Shown here: piece by piece, positions 33,764 to 41,785 of the stretch
How the letters are laid out: each line of letters starts with the position of its first letter
Numbering within the stretch: the stretch's first letter is position 1
Assembly (NCBI GenBank): GCA_022828105.1
Contig: JAJEJC010000007.1
Location: 1-64,000, forward strand
Direction: 5' to 3'
Length of the DNA stretch: 64,000 bases
DNA from: Dehalococcoidia bacterium
Lineage (GTDB): Bacteria; Chloroflexota; Dehalococcoidia; Bin125
The notes under the pieces: generated by a model
Database searches by the model: none
What the model was told of the DNA's origin: nothing
Seen by the model: the letters and a program-made list of their open reading frames with translations, nothing else
Position numbers and translations under genes: made by a program

Positions 33764-34729
33764 TTAGAGCGGCGAGATTGCCCGCCGCGAGCCGCGGCCG
33801 GAACTCCGTACGTCCGGCATCACTTCGACCCCGAACACGTGCCCGACCAGACTCAAGAATGAGAGCGTCGCGTCGCTCATCGAACGCCGCCGCCGCCGAA
33901 TGACGGCGATGCTGCGCCGGATCGGCATCGCCGACTCGATCTCAATCGGCGCAAGCGCTCCGCGCTCAAGCTCTTCCTCGACGGCCACTTTGGGCAGGAA
34001 CGCCAACCCCAGTCCGCGCAACACAAGCCGCTTCGCCATCTCGAGGCTGTCGACATCGATCGAGTGCCGGGGCGAGGCGCCGGAGTTGTGAAACACCGCC
34101 TGGCTAATCGCGTGATAACTGCTGCCCGTGTCGAAGAAGATCACGGCTTCGTCGGCGATCGCCGCAGGCGAGATCGGACCCTGTCCGGCCAGCTTGTGGT
34201 GTTGCCCGGCAAGCAGCACGATGTCGTCTTCGTAGAGCGGGACCGACTCGATCTCCGGGTGTCCCAGTTCGCGCTCGAAGCCGATCTGCACCTCGTCGTC
34301 CAGCACCATCTGCGAGACCTCGTGGCTACGGCCGGTGCGGATAGAGATTTCGACGTTGGGCTGCGCTGCGGCGTAGCGCTGCAACAAACCGGGCAGGACA
34401 TAGGTGCCGACCGTGGGCGCCGTGCCGATTACCAGGCTCCCGCCGCCGCCGGCGCGCAACGCATGGATCGCTTCTGCCGCGTCGCGGGCGGCCTGCAGCG
34501 TGCGTTGCGCGTGCGGCAGCAGTGCCCGGCCGGCATCCGTCAGCCTCACCCGTCGACCAAGCCGCTCGAACAGCGTGACCCCAAGCTGCGCCTCCATCTG
34601 GGCAATCCGCGCCGAGACCGTTGGCTGGGTCAGATTGAGACGTTCGGCTGCGCGCGAGAACGATCGCGCCCCCGAGACCTCGACGAAGGCCTCAAGCCTG
34701 GCCAGATCGATCCCGTGAATGCCCTGCAT
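33764..34729 (-). CDS. LysR family transcriptional regulator
   Basis: 321-aa LysR-type regulator. N-terminal winged helix: IDLARLEAFVEVSGARSFSRAAERLNLTQPTVSARIAQMEAQLGVTLFERLGRRVRLTDAGRALLPHAQRTL. The C-terminal periplasmic-binding-like effector domain includes GSLVIGTAPTVGTYVLPGLLQRYAAAQPNVEISIRTG, close to the CysB/CynR/CbbR type. ATG at 34729 has GGAAGG upstream; a GTG five codons earlier is less likely. It is the last gene of an operon with a 2Fe-2S ferredoxin, so targets cannot be inferred by divergence. Confidence 0.93.
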   Translation of the reverse strand: MQGIHGIDLARLEAFVEVSGARSFSRAAERLNLTQPTVSARIAQMEAQLGVTLFERLGRRVRLTDAGRALLPHAQRTLQAARDAAEAIHALRAGGGGSLVIGTAPTVGTYVLPGLLQRYAAAQPNVEISIRTGRSHEVSQMVLDDEVQIGFERELGHPEIESVPLYEDDIVLLAGQHHKLAGQGPISPAAIADEAVIFFDTGSSYHAISQAVFHNSGASPRHSIDVDSLEMAKRLVLRGLGLAFLPKVAVEEELERGALAPIEIESAMPIRRSIAVIRRRRRSMSDATLSFLSLVGHVFGVEVMPDVRSSGRGSRRAISPL

Positions 34730-34750
34730 GTTGCAGCCTTCCACCGGCCG

Positions 34751-35071
34751 CTAGCCGGAGCGGACTCCCGTCTTGCGCACGGTTACCTCGCCATACACAC
34801 CCAACTGGCAAGCCAGGCGCACCGGGTCGTTGAGCGCATTCCTGCCGCGCTGATTGAGCAGCGCTTCCTCTTCCGCGCGGCCCATCTCAGAGAGGTGTTC
34901 CGCTCCCGCGATCACGGTGACAAAACAACCGGCGCAGCGGCACTGCATGTCGCACTGGTTGGGCCACCACATGCCGGCGTCGCGAGCCGCCTGCATCAAC
35001 CGCTCACCCTCGGGAACATCGACCGTCAGACCGGACGGTTCGATCGTGACCGTGTGCCGAGCTCCGAACAT
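34751..35071 (-). CDS. 2Fe-2S ferredoxin
   Basis: 106-aa plant/adrenodoxin-type ferredoxin: VTIEPSGLTVDVPEGERLMQAARDAGMWWPNQCDMQCRCAGCFVTVI...RLACQLGVYGEVTV. The cluster ligands are C-x4-C-x2-C (QCDMQCRCAGC; several Cys are close together) and a distal Cys in ACQ. Soluble electron carrier, partner unknown. It begins 4 bp after an uncharacterised gene and is followed 21 bp later by the LysR gene. Confidence 0.92.
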   Translation of the reverse strand: MFGARHTVTIEPSGLTVDVPEGERLMQAARDAGMWWPNQCDMQCRCAGCFVTVIAGAEHLSEMGRAEEEALLNQRGRNALNDPVRLACQLGVYGEVTVRKTGVRSG

Positions 35072-35075
35072 CTGC

Positions 35076-35432
35076 TTACCCTGCTACGTTCGCTCGCGTG
35101 ACTCCGGCAAAGCCGAGAAAGTCGTCCTCCCAGCTCAACACCTGCTCGACGAATCCTCTGGGTACCGGCCGAATCTGCGATGTGTCGATGCCGTCGGTCG
35201 ACAGCGTGTCGAGCGGCGGGCCGACCTGGACGTTTTCCTCGACCATCTTGGCCATCACCGCGTCGACGACGAGGCCGCGCGCGTCGGGATCGACGCCTTC
35301 CTCGATGGCCGTCCACTCCATGTCCAACACGAGATCGACGAAGCCGCCGGTCACCATCAGACCTTCTTCGGATAGCTGCTCGGCGATCCACTCCCCGGCT
35401 TCGTTCATCAGCGCTTCGCTTGGTCGTGGCAT
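35076..35432 (-). CDS. Conserved-looking hypothetical protein in ferredoxin operon
   Basis: 118-aa acidic protein: PRPSEALMNEAGEWIAEQLSEEGLMVTGGFVDLVLDMEWTAIEEG, then DARGLVVDAVMAKMVEENVQVGPP and a C-terminal stretch VPRGFVEQVLSWEDDFLGFAG. It has mostly helical character and no signal or membrane segment. I recognise no family. ATG chosen; AAGGAG lies 11 nt before it, and a TTG eight codons earlier is an alternative. Directly precedes the ferredoxin gene (4 bp). Confidence 0.65.
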   Translation of the reverse strand: MPRPSEALMNEAGEWIAEQLSEEGLMVTGGFVDLVLDMEWTAIEEGVDPDARGLVVDAVMAKMVEENVQVGPPLDTLSTDGIDTSQIRPVPRGFVEQVLSWEDDFLGFAGVTRANVAG

Positions 35433-35460
35433 CGGATCGCTTGCTCCTTGGTCCAATCGT

Positions 35461-35658
35461 TCAGTCGCCGACGATCTCTGGTCTGTGGCTGTCGGTGATC
35501 GTCACATCGTTGTCGACGCCGAGACCTGACTGCAGCACCACGATCAACAGCATCAGCAGGATCACGGCTCCGGCCAGGATCAACACAGTCTTTCGGACTC
35601 GGGCCCAGAGCCGAGACGCCAGCGCCGACGCCGGGTCCAGTCCTGCACGTATCCGCAT
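35461..35658 (-). CDS. Single-span small membrane protein, unknown function
   Basis: 65-aa protein: basic head (MRIRAGLDPASALASRLWARVRKT), one strong membrane helix (VLILAGAVILLMLLIVVLQSGLG) and a short polar tail (VDNDVTITDSHRPEIVGD). First gene of the apparent operon with the hypothetical protein, ferredoxin and LysR genes. Function unknown. A real small protein is likely because of the clear helix and operon position. Confidence 0.6.
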   Translation of the reverse strand: MRIRAGLDPASALASRLWARVRKTVLILAGAVILLMLLIVVLQSGLGVDNDVTITDSHRPEIVGD

Positions 35659-35780
35659 GCGCTCATCTTACTCCCGACACCAACCGGCGACGGCAAGACG
35701 CGCCAGAGATTGACCGCGTGCGTGGATGCAGGAACAATGCAGTCCACAACCTCCGCATTCCCGCGATTGACTGGTGCACT

Positions 35781-36932
35781 ATGACCCGACCCATCCTCCA
35801 CACCGAGATGTGCGACCTCCTGGACATCGAATACCCCATCGCGCTGGCCGGCATGGGACCGACCGTCGGCGGCGGACAGGGCGGCGTCGCCGGACCCGAA
35901 CTCGTCGCCGCGATCTCCAACGCCGGCGGACTCGGCGTGCTCGGCGCGGCCGGATTCCCGCCGGACCGCCTCGAAGCTCAGATCCGTCGCATTCAGGACC
36001 TCACCGACCGGCCCTTCGGCGTCGACATCCTCGTCCCCTCCAACGTCGCGGCGCGTCCCAGAGGGCGTCAGCGACCCGCGGACCCGCGCGACCTCCTGCC
36101 GGATGACCACAAGCAGGTGATCGGCGGCATCCGCGCCGATCTCGACCTGCCCGACGTCCAGGCCTCGCGCGCCGATGTCCGTACCCCGCGCTTTACGCCG
36201 CAGGACCAGGTCGACACGATCACCGGCATGCAGGTGCCCGTGCTCGCCACCGGACTCGGTAACCCCGCGCCCTTCGTCGACCAGGTCCACGAGGCCAACG
36301 GCAAAGTGATCTCGCTGGTCGGCAATGTCAAGAACGCCCGCCGAGTCAACGAGGGCAACGCCGACATCGTCGTCGCCCAGGGCCACGAGGCCGGCGGTCA
36401 CACCGGCCGCATCGGCACCATGGCGCTGCTCCCGCAGGTGCTCGACGCTGTCGCCCCCAAGCCGGTGATCGCCGCCGGCGGCATCGGCGACGGCCGCGGC
36501 CTCGCCGCCGCCCTCGCCATGGGCTGCGTCGGCGTCTGGTGCGGTACCGTCTTCATCCCCACCCAGGAAGCCAACCTCGACGAGTTCCGCAAGCGCCGCA
36601 TCCTCGCCGCCAACGACGAGGACACCCGCGTCACCCGCCTCTACTCGGGCAAGACCATGCGCAACATCACCAACGAGCTGATCGAAGCCTGGGAAGACTC
36701 CGGCACCCAGGCCCTGCCCATGGGCCTCCAGGGTCTCCTGATCGCAGACATCGCCGAAGCCGCCAAGCAGGGCGAGCGAGAAGACCTCCTCATGAACGCC
36801 GCCGGCCAAATCTCCGGCCTCCTCCACGAACTCCGCCCGGCCGCCGAAGTTCTCGAAGAAATGGTCCGAGAAGCAGTCGAGGTGTTCACCTCAAGGTTGC
36901 CCGCGAACGTCAAGGCCTCGGTTGGGGCTTGA
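35781..36932 (+). CDS. Nitronate monooxygenase / 2-nitropropane dioxygenase-like flavoprotein
   Basis: 383-aa FMN TIM-barrel enzyme: LHTEMCDLLDIEYPIALAGMGPTVGGGQGGVAGPELVAAISNAGGLGVLGAAGF, then PFGVDILVPSNV, FVDQVHEANGKVISLVGNVKNARRVNEGNADIVVAQGHEAGGHTGRIGTMALLPQVLDAV and PVIAAGGIGDGRGLAAALAMGCVGVWCGTVFI (FMN phosphate binding). A hydrophilic insertion (RPRGRQRPADPRDLLPDDH, about residues 93-115) is unusual. Substrates could be nitronates, or it may act as an enoyl reductase or IMPDH-like enzyme. The ATG begins the homology. Divergent from the small-protein operon. Confidence 0.9.
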   Translation: MTRPILHTEMCDLLDIEYPIALAGMGPTVGGGQGGVAGPELVAAISNAGGLGVLGAAGFPPDRLEAQIRRIQDLTDRPFGVDILVPSNVAARPRGRQRPADPRDLLPDDHKQVIGGIRADLDLPDVQASRADVRTPRFTPQDQVDTITGMQVPVLATGLGNPAPFVDQVHEANGKVISLVGNVKNARRVNEGNADIVVAQGHEAGGHTGRIGTMALLPQVLDAVAPKPVIAAGGIGDGRGLAAALAMGCVGVWCGTVFIPTQEANLDEFRKRRILAANDEDTRVTRLYSGKTMRNITNELIEAWEDSGTQALPMGLQGLLIADIAEAAKQGEREDLLMNAAGQISGLLHELRPAAEVLEEMVREAVEVFTSRLPANVKASVGA

Positions 36933-36994
36933 GGAAGCCCATAGTCAACGACCTAAAGAATGCCGATGAGTTTGTCCGCTAAGAGAAGCAGGAG

Positions 36995-37957
36995 ATGACT
37001 AACAGCCACCAACTGGCACAGCTTGTGGAAGAATCCATCGTCGCTGCTGCCCAGTCGCAGATAGAGGCAATTCAGAGGTTGACAGGTTGGGATAACCGCG
37101 AGCTAAATCGCCGCATAGCGCACTCCAAGGAATCTTTAGACCTGTTGTCCACTGGCGGAACTCCAAACTACGACGATGCAGTCGTTGCCCTGCTCTATCT
37201 CCTTCGCTATCACTACGCCCATGTGAACCTTGCCTGGTCCTTGCTGGCTGCCGCCCACCCGCTTGACCGCGCTGCTGCCTTGGTGCGAGAAGACAATGCT
37301 CTCCAAGTCGTTGACTTCGGAGCTGGTACGTCGGCCATGTATTGCGGTCTCGTTTTGTTCATCTCGGAGCTGATCGAACTCGGGCACAGTGTCGGCTCAA
37401 TCGTTGTGCAATCGGTCGAGCCATCACTTGCGATGCGGGCAATGGGAGTTGCCTTTGGACAGGAGTTTCGTTCCCGAGCAAAGAGCACCAACCTACGAGG
37501 CTTCGGTCCTCTCCCCGCCCTTACTCAGGCGCTCGATCTAGTGGAACACTCCTTTCATCAGGATCGCTCCAAGATTCAACGGCTCGGGAGGAACCGCTTG
37601 CTCAGCGCAATGCACACCATTTACGAGGGTCCTGGGCATTCGCTGGAACTCAAAGGATCATTGAGCAAGCTCAACTGGCGTCTATCACCTACCGAGGGTC
37701 TCATGACCTTTCACATCTCCAAGCAGCGGGGCGCGGTCGAAATCGCGCCATTCAAGGGGGAGGGGCGCTCCCTCGGCCTAGAGGAGAGACTGCCTCAGCG
37801 AACGCTGAGTGAGTTGGACCGGATGTGCAGGAATATCGGCTTCGTCCGATATCCCAACAACCCCATGGCGAGACAGGCCTTTCCAGTCACTAAGGACGCC
37901 GCCGCCCTACACTGGACTAACCTCCCTCCTGCGAACATTCTGGGAAATCCACAGTAG
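36995..37957 (+). CDS. SAM-dependent methyltransferase-like protein, unknown function
   Basis: 320-aa protein with a probable Rossmann methyltransferase core: ALQVVDFGAGTSAMYCGLVLF (motif I), IVVQSVEPSLAMRAMG (motif II, acidic residue), then RNRLLSAMHTIYEGPGHSLELKGSL. N-terminal 110 residues are helical (NRRIAHSKESLDLLSTGG, NYDDAVVALLYLLRYHYAHVNLAWSLL). The layout faintly recalls Rsm22-like rRNA methyltransferases, but this is not firm. Base and codon use is visibly less GC-rich than neighbours, suggesting transfer. The radical-SAM gene starts 7 bp after its stop, so the two probably act together. Confidence 0.65.
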   Translation: MTNSHQLAQLVEESIVAAAQSQIEAIQRLTGWDNRELNRRIAHSKESLDLLSTGGTPNYDDAVVALLYLLRYHYAHVNLAWSLLAAAHPLDRAAALVREDNALQVVDFGAGTSAMYCGLVLFISELIELGHSVGSIVVQSVEPSLAMRAMGVAFGQEFRSRAKSTNLRGFGPLPALTQALDLVEHSFHQDRSKIQRLGRNRLLSAMHTIYEGPGHSLELKGSLSKLNWRLSPTEGLMTFHISKQRGAVEIAPFKGEGRSLGLEERLPQRTLSELDRMCRNIGFVRYPNNPMARQAFPVTKDAAALHWTNLPPANILGNPQ

Positions 37958-37963
37958 GACGAG

Positions 37964-38932
37964 ATGCCAGCTACACAAAGGAGTTCGCTACCAGCCACTC
38001 TTCAGAGGGCCAGCACCACTTACGCCGATGCCAGCCAGATCCTCACTAAGGCCACCGGCTTCATGTCCGAGTACGACTTCACCCTCAACCCCTACTCGGG
38101 CTGCGGGTTCGGCTGCACCTATTGCTACGCGGCTTTCTTCGCCCGCGACGCCGAAAAGCGCGACAACTGGGGCAACTGGGTCGATGTCAAGCAGAACGCC
38201 GTCGATCTCCTGAGTCGCCCGCGACAACAGGCCAAGCTCGACGGCGCCCGCATCTACATGTCCTCTGTCACCGACGCCTATCAACCTGTCGAGCGCAGGC
38301 TCAATCTCACCCGGCAGCTCCTGGAGATCATGGCATTCGGCGCGCCGGTCGAGTCGGACGTGAACGTGCAGTCAAGCATGTTCGCCGAGTCGCCGGCAGC
38401 CTCTTACGGCGACAGCGGTCATTCGCCCAAGCTCGTGGTCCAGACCCGCTCGCCCGACGTCACCCGCGACATCGATCTCTTCCAGCAAATCGAAGCGAAC
38501 GGCGGTCGCGTCCAGATCAATATGACCGTTACGACCGACAACGAAGACGTGCGTAAGAGATTCGAACCGTCTTGCCCTGCGAATCAGCGTCGGATCGATG
38601 CCATTCAGCAAGTGCATGAGGCGGGCATTCAGGCCTGTGTCACACTTACACCGATGATCTGGTCCGACGATCCCCAGGCCTTCGCGAGCAGCTTGCTCGA
38701 CACAGGCATTGAGCGCTTCATCATCCAGCCATTCAAATTCACGGGCGGCAAGTTCGTCGCTCAGACCCGCGACGGCGCACTACAGCTCATGGCCGAGCTG
38801 CTGGACTGTCACCCGCATCCTAAGGTCATCGAGCGCGAGTACATGAAGCGCTATCGCGACGCACTCAGCGTCTTCCGCGGGACGCTGCCGAACCTCGGCG
38901 AGGAGCGAGATGGCTTCGCACCGCCCTTCTAG
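37964..38932 (+). CDS. Radical SAM protein, spore-photoproduct-lyase-like (SPL/Rv2578c type)
   Basis: 322-aa radical SAM enzyme. The 4Fe-4S motif is C47-x3-C51-x2-C54 (NPYSGCGFGCTYCYAAFFAR), preceded by ILTKATGFMSEYDFTLNPY as in the Rv2578c-like family. Then IYMSSVTDAYQPVERRLNLTRQLLEIM, LVVQTRSPDVTRDIDLFQQIEA, VQINMTVTTDNEDVRKRFEPSCPANQRRIDAIQQVHEAGIQACVTLTPMIW. Substrate unknown: family members repair DNA, modify RNA or are uncharacterised. It pairs with a methyltransferase-like gene upstream. The C-rich, G-poor spacer follows. Confidence 0.88.
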   Translation: MPATQRSSLPATLQRASTTYADASQILTKATGFMSEYDFTLNPYSGCGFGCTYCYAAFFARDAEKRDNWGNWVDVKQNAVDLLSRPRQQAKLDGARIYMSSVTDAYQPVERRLNLTRQLLEIMAFGAPVESDVNVQSSMFAESPAASYGDSGHSPKLVVQTRSPDVTRDIDLFQQIEANGGRVQINMTVTTDNEDVRKRFEPSCPANQRRIDAIQQVHEAGIQACVTLTPMIWSDDPQAFASSLLDTGIERFIIQPFKFTGGKFVAQTRDGALQLMAELLDCHPHPKVIEREYMKRYRDALSVFRGTLPNLGEERDGFAPPF

Positions 38933-39236
38933 GGAGTTCCATCAGTCCCCCCATCCTTCCGGCAGCACACCCGCACACCCGCCGAATAGCCCGACCGACA
39001 ACCACCAACACCCATCCACAACCGCACAAATCCGTCGAAAACCGAACAAAATCGAACAAGTCCGTACACCGAAACCTGACCACAGCCGACCAGATCCAAC
39101 CACTTCCTTCCACCCCGAATCCCACGAAACCCAGCAAAACACTGGAGATCCTCGCCGGCCGTTCTCTTTCCCGCGCCAGGAAAAAAGTCTCAACTAGCCA
39201 CCCTGAACCGATCAAATCGCCTCCTACAATCCGAAC
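38933..39236 (+). terminator. C/A-rich, G-poor spacer; possible Rho-dependent terminator region
   Basis: About 300 bp with no convincing gene. The plus strand is very rich in C and A and poor in G (many CCGAACAAAATCG, CCACAACCG-like stretches), so the transcript would be unstructured and C-rich, as at rut sites used by Rho downstream of genes. Two overlapping open frames (one per strand) are low-complexity and not supported. A promoter for the CoA-transferase pair must also lie near the end of it. Confidence 0.45.
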
Positions 39237-40520
39237 ATGACACAAACAGCGCTCGACGGCGTCCGCATCCTCGACCTCACCTCCGAGATGGGTTGGTATG
39301 CGGGCAAGTTGCTCGCCGACCTCGGCGCCGACGTGATCAAGGTCGAGCCGGTCGGCGGCGACCCCGCTCGCGGCCGCGCGCCCTACTGGAACGGTGCGCC
39401 GGGACGCGAGACCTCCCTGCGCTTCTGGTACTTCAACGCCAACAAGCGCTCGGTCACGGTTGATCTCGGCCAGTACGACGGCCGCTGGCTGTTCGGCGAA
39501 CTGGTCAAGACCGCCGACATCGTGATCGAGTCCTGGACCGCACCCGAGCGCTCCGAGCTGGCGGAACTCGGAGTCGAACCCGTCGCCTGTATGGACGCCC
39601 AACCAGACTTGATCTGGGTCTCGATCACGGGATTCGGACTCGACGGCCCGCGCTCCGGCTGGCAAGTCACCGACCTGATCGCCCAGGCCGCCTCGGGCAT
39701 CGCCACCCTGGCCGGATACCCCGACGGCTCCCCGATGCGCATCGCGGGCAACCAGGCCTACATCGTGGCCGGCATCTCGGCGGCGCAGGGAGCGCTGCTC
39801 GCGCTGCTCCAGGCCGAAGCAATCGGCGCAGGACAGCGGGTTGAGACCTCAATCCAGGAGGCGCTCTCGATCTGCCAGGAGACTGCGCACCTGCAGTGGG
39901 ACTTCCAGGGCACATCACGGGAACGCATCGGCGAGCAGCACCGCATGCCCGGCATCGGCACCTACCAGACGCGCGACGGCTACATCTACTCCGCCGTCGG
40001 CATCCCCGGTTTCGGCTCTCCCTGGTCCGAGTTGATCCGCTGGATGGACGAAGAGGGTCAGGCCGAGGATCTGATCGAACCTGTCTACGCCGAGACCTTC
40101 GCCAACTTCAACATGCGCGCCCTGGGCGTGCAGGAGGAGCTGGCCAAGCTCGCTCCGATCATGAATCGGGCGCAGGAAGTGCTGACCGCCTTCTACGCCT
40201 CGAAGACCTCGCTGGAGGCCTACGAGCAGGGACAGGCCAGGCGGCTGCTGATCGGCATGGTCGCCTCGCCCGCCGACATCGGCGACGACGAACACCTCAA
40301 GGCGCGCGAGTGGTGGCTGGAGATCGACCAGCCGACCAGGTTGGGCGCGGACGACGCCCAGATCCGATTCCCCGGTCCGCCCTACCGGCTCTCGGAGACG
40401 CCGACCGAGATTCGCCGTCCGGCCCCAAAGATCGGTGAACATAACCAGGAAGTCTGGGTGGACGAAGTCGGCATTCCCGCCGAGGACCTGATCGCATTCG
40501 CCGGAGAGGGCGCGGTATGA
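39237..40520 (+). CDS. CaiB/BaiF family CoA-transferase (first of two)
   Basis: 427-aa class III CoA-transferase that moves CoA between acyl groups by an Asp-anhydride mechanism. Start LDGVRILDLTSEMGWYAGKLLADLGADVIKVEPVGGDPAR, then NANKRSVTVDLGQYDG, LIWVSITGFGLDGPRSGWQVTDLIAQAASGIATLAGYPDGSP (the Asp in D-L-I-A-Q-A is the usual nucleophile) and PMLNA-like AGISAAQGALLALLQAE. A second CaiB gene overlaps by four bases (ATGA), so a heteromer is likely. CoA donor and acceptor unknown. Confidence 0.93.
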   Translation: MTQTALDGVRILDLTSEMGWYAGKLLADLGADVIKVEPVGGDPARGRAPYWNGAPGRETSLRFWYFNANKRSVTVDLGQYDGRWLFGELVKTADIVIESWTAPERSELAELGVEPVACMDAQPDLIWVSITGFGLDGPRSGWQVTDLIAQAASGIATLAGYPDGSPMRIAGNQAYIVAGISAAQGALLALLQAEAIGAGQRVETSIQEALSICQETAHLQWDFQGTSRERIGEQHRMPGIGTYQTRDGYIYSAVGIPGFGSPWSELIRWMDEEGQAEDLIEPVYAETFANFNMRALGVQEELAKLAPIMNRAQEVLTAFYASKTSLEAYEQGQARRLLIGMVASPADIGDDEHLKAREWWLEIDQPTRLGADDAQIRFPGPPYRLSETPTEIRRPAPKIGEHNQEVWVDEVGIPAEDLIAFAGEGAV

Positions 40521-41779
40521 CCTCGCAGACATCGCTCAACGGAACCAACGGGACTCGACCGCTCGACGGCATTCGCGTCGCCGACTTCTCCTGGTTCGGC
40601 GCCGGCCCGATTGCCGGACGCACGATGGCCGACTTCGGCGCCGACGTCATCCGCATCGAGTCCGAGGCCCGCGTTGACGGTCTCCGCCTGGGACAGCCGC
40701 AGAAGCCGGGAAAGTCGGGCTACAACGTCTGCGCCTACTTCAACAACTTCAACGCCGACAAGCGCTCCTTCCTGCTCAACATGTCGGCCGAGGGCTCGCG
40801 CGAGGTCGCCTTGCGCATCATCGAGCGCTCCGACATCTTCCTCTCCAATCTCACCCCGCGTGTGATCGAACGCTGGGGCCTGACCTACGAGGAACTCTGC
40901 GAAGTCAAGCCCGACATCATCGCCGCGTACCAGCCAATGCAGGGACTGTGGGGGCCGCACCGCGATTTCCTCGGCTTCGGCGCCGTGCTCACGCCGACCA
41001 CCGGCATCTCCCATCTCTCCGGCGACCCCGACCGTCGCCCGGTCGGGGTCGGCACCAACTATCCCGACTACGCCGTCAATCCCGGCCACACCATCGTCGC
41101 GATCCTCGCCGCACTGCGGCATCGACGCCGAACCGGCCGAGGTCAGCGGATCGAACTCGCACAGATCGAGTCGGTCGCGGCGACGATGGGGCCTGCGCTG
41201 ATGGACTACACGGTCAACGGCGTCAACCAGGACCGCAAGGGCAATCGCTCGACCTGGATGTGCCCGCACGGCATCTACCGCTGCGCCGACGATCCCTCCG
41301 GCCGCGAGCGCTGGATCGCCATCGCGATTCGCGACGACGCCGAGTGGGAATCACTCTGCGCCGTCGCCGAGGGCTCGTCCTTCGCCTCTGACGATCGCTT
41401 CGCCACCCTGCTCGGCCGCCGCAGGAACGAGGCCGTGCTCAACCAAGCCATCTCGGACTGGACCGCGTCATTCGATGCCGCATCGCTCGCCGTCCACCTG
41501 CAGTCGGTCGGAATCCCGGCGGCGCTGATCCAGGACGCCGAGGACATGTGCGAGCACGACGACCACCTCGCCGAGCGCGGCTTCTACGCCTATCTCGATC
41601 ACCCCGAAACCGGCATCTCGCTCTACGACGGACCCACGGTCAAGCTGCACGACACGCCCGGCTACCTCGCCTCGCCCGCCCCGCTCTTCGGCGAGCACAC
41701 GTTTGAAGTCGCAACCGATGTCCTCGGCTACTCGGCCCAAGAAGTCGCGGAGCTCACCGCCTCCGGCGTGCTGGCTTAG
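40517..41779 (+). CDS. CaiB/BaiF family CoA-transferase (second of two)
   Basis: 420-aa class III CoA-transferase: LDGIRVADFSWFGAGPIAGRTMADFGADVIRIESEARVDGLR, FNADKRSFLLNMSAEGSREVAL, FLSNLTPRVIERWGLTYEELCEVKPDIIAAYQPMQGLWGPHRDFLGFGAVLTPTTGIS, GTNYPDYAVNPGHTIVAILAALRHRRRTGRGQRIELAQIES. At the position where the first copy has Asp in the DLIAQA motif, this one reads GFGAVLTPTTG, so the catalytic Asp appears absent and it may be a structural partner. Overlaps the first gene by four bases. Confidence 0.92.
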   Translation: MTSQTSLNGTNGTRPLDGIRVADFSWFGAGPIAGRTMADFGADVIRIESEARVDGLRLGQPQKPGKSGYNVCAYFNNFNADKRSFLLNMSAEGSREVALRIIERSDIFLSNLTPRVIERWGLTYEELCEVKPDIIAAYQPMQGLWGPHRDFLGFGAVLTPTTGISHLSGDPDRRPVGVGTNYPDYAVNPGHTIVAILAALRHRRRTGRGQRIELAQIESVAATMGPALMDYTVNGVNQDRKGNRSTWMCPHGIYRCADDPSGRERWIAIAIRDDAEWESLCAVAEGSSFASDDRFATLLGRRRNEAVLNQAISDWTASFDAASLAVHLQSVGIPAALIQDAEDMCEHDDHLAERGFYAYLDHPETGISLYDGPTVKLHDTPGYLASPAPLFGEHTFEVATDVLGYSAQEVAELTASGVLA

Positions 41780-41785
41780 TTCTGC

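Noticed and set aside
38910-39197. Small open frame in the G-poor spacer (and its antisense frame)
   Set aside because: Low-complexity Pro/His/Ser/Thr-rich translation that starts inside the radical SAM gene. No start signal or domain.
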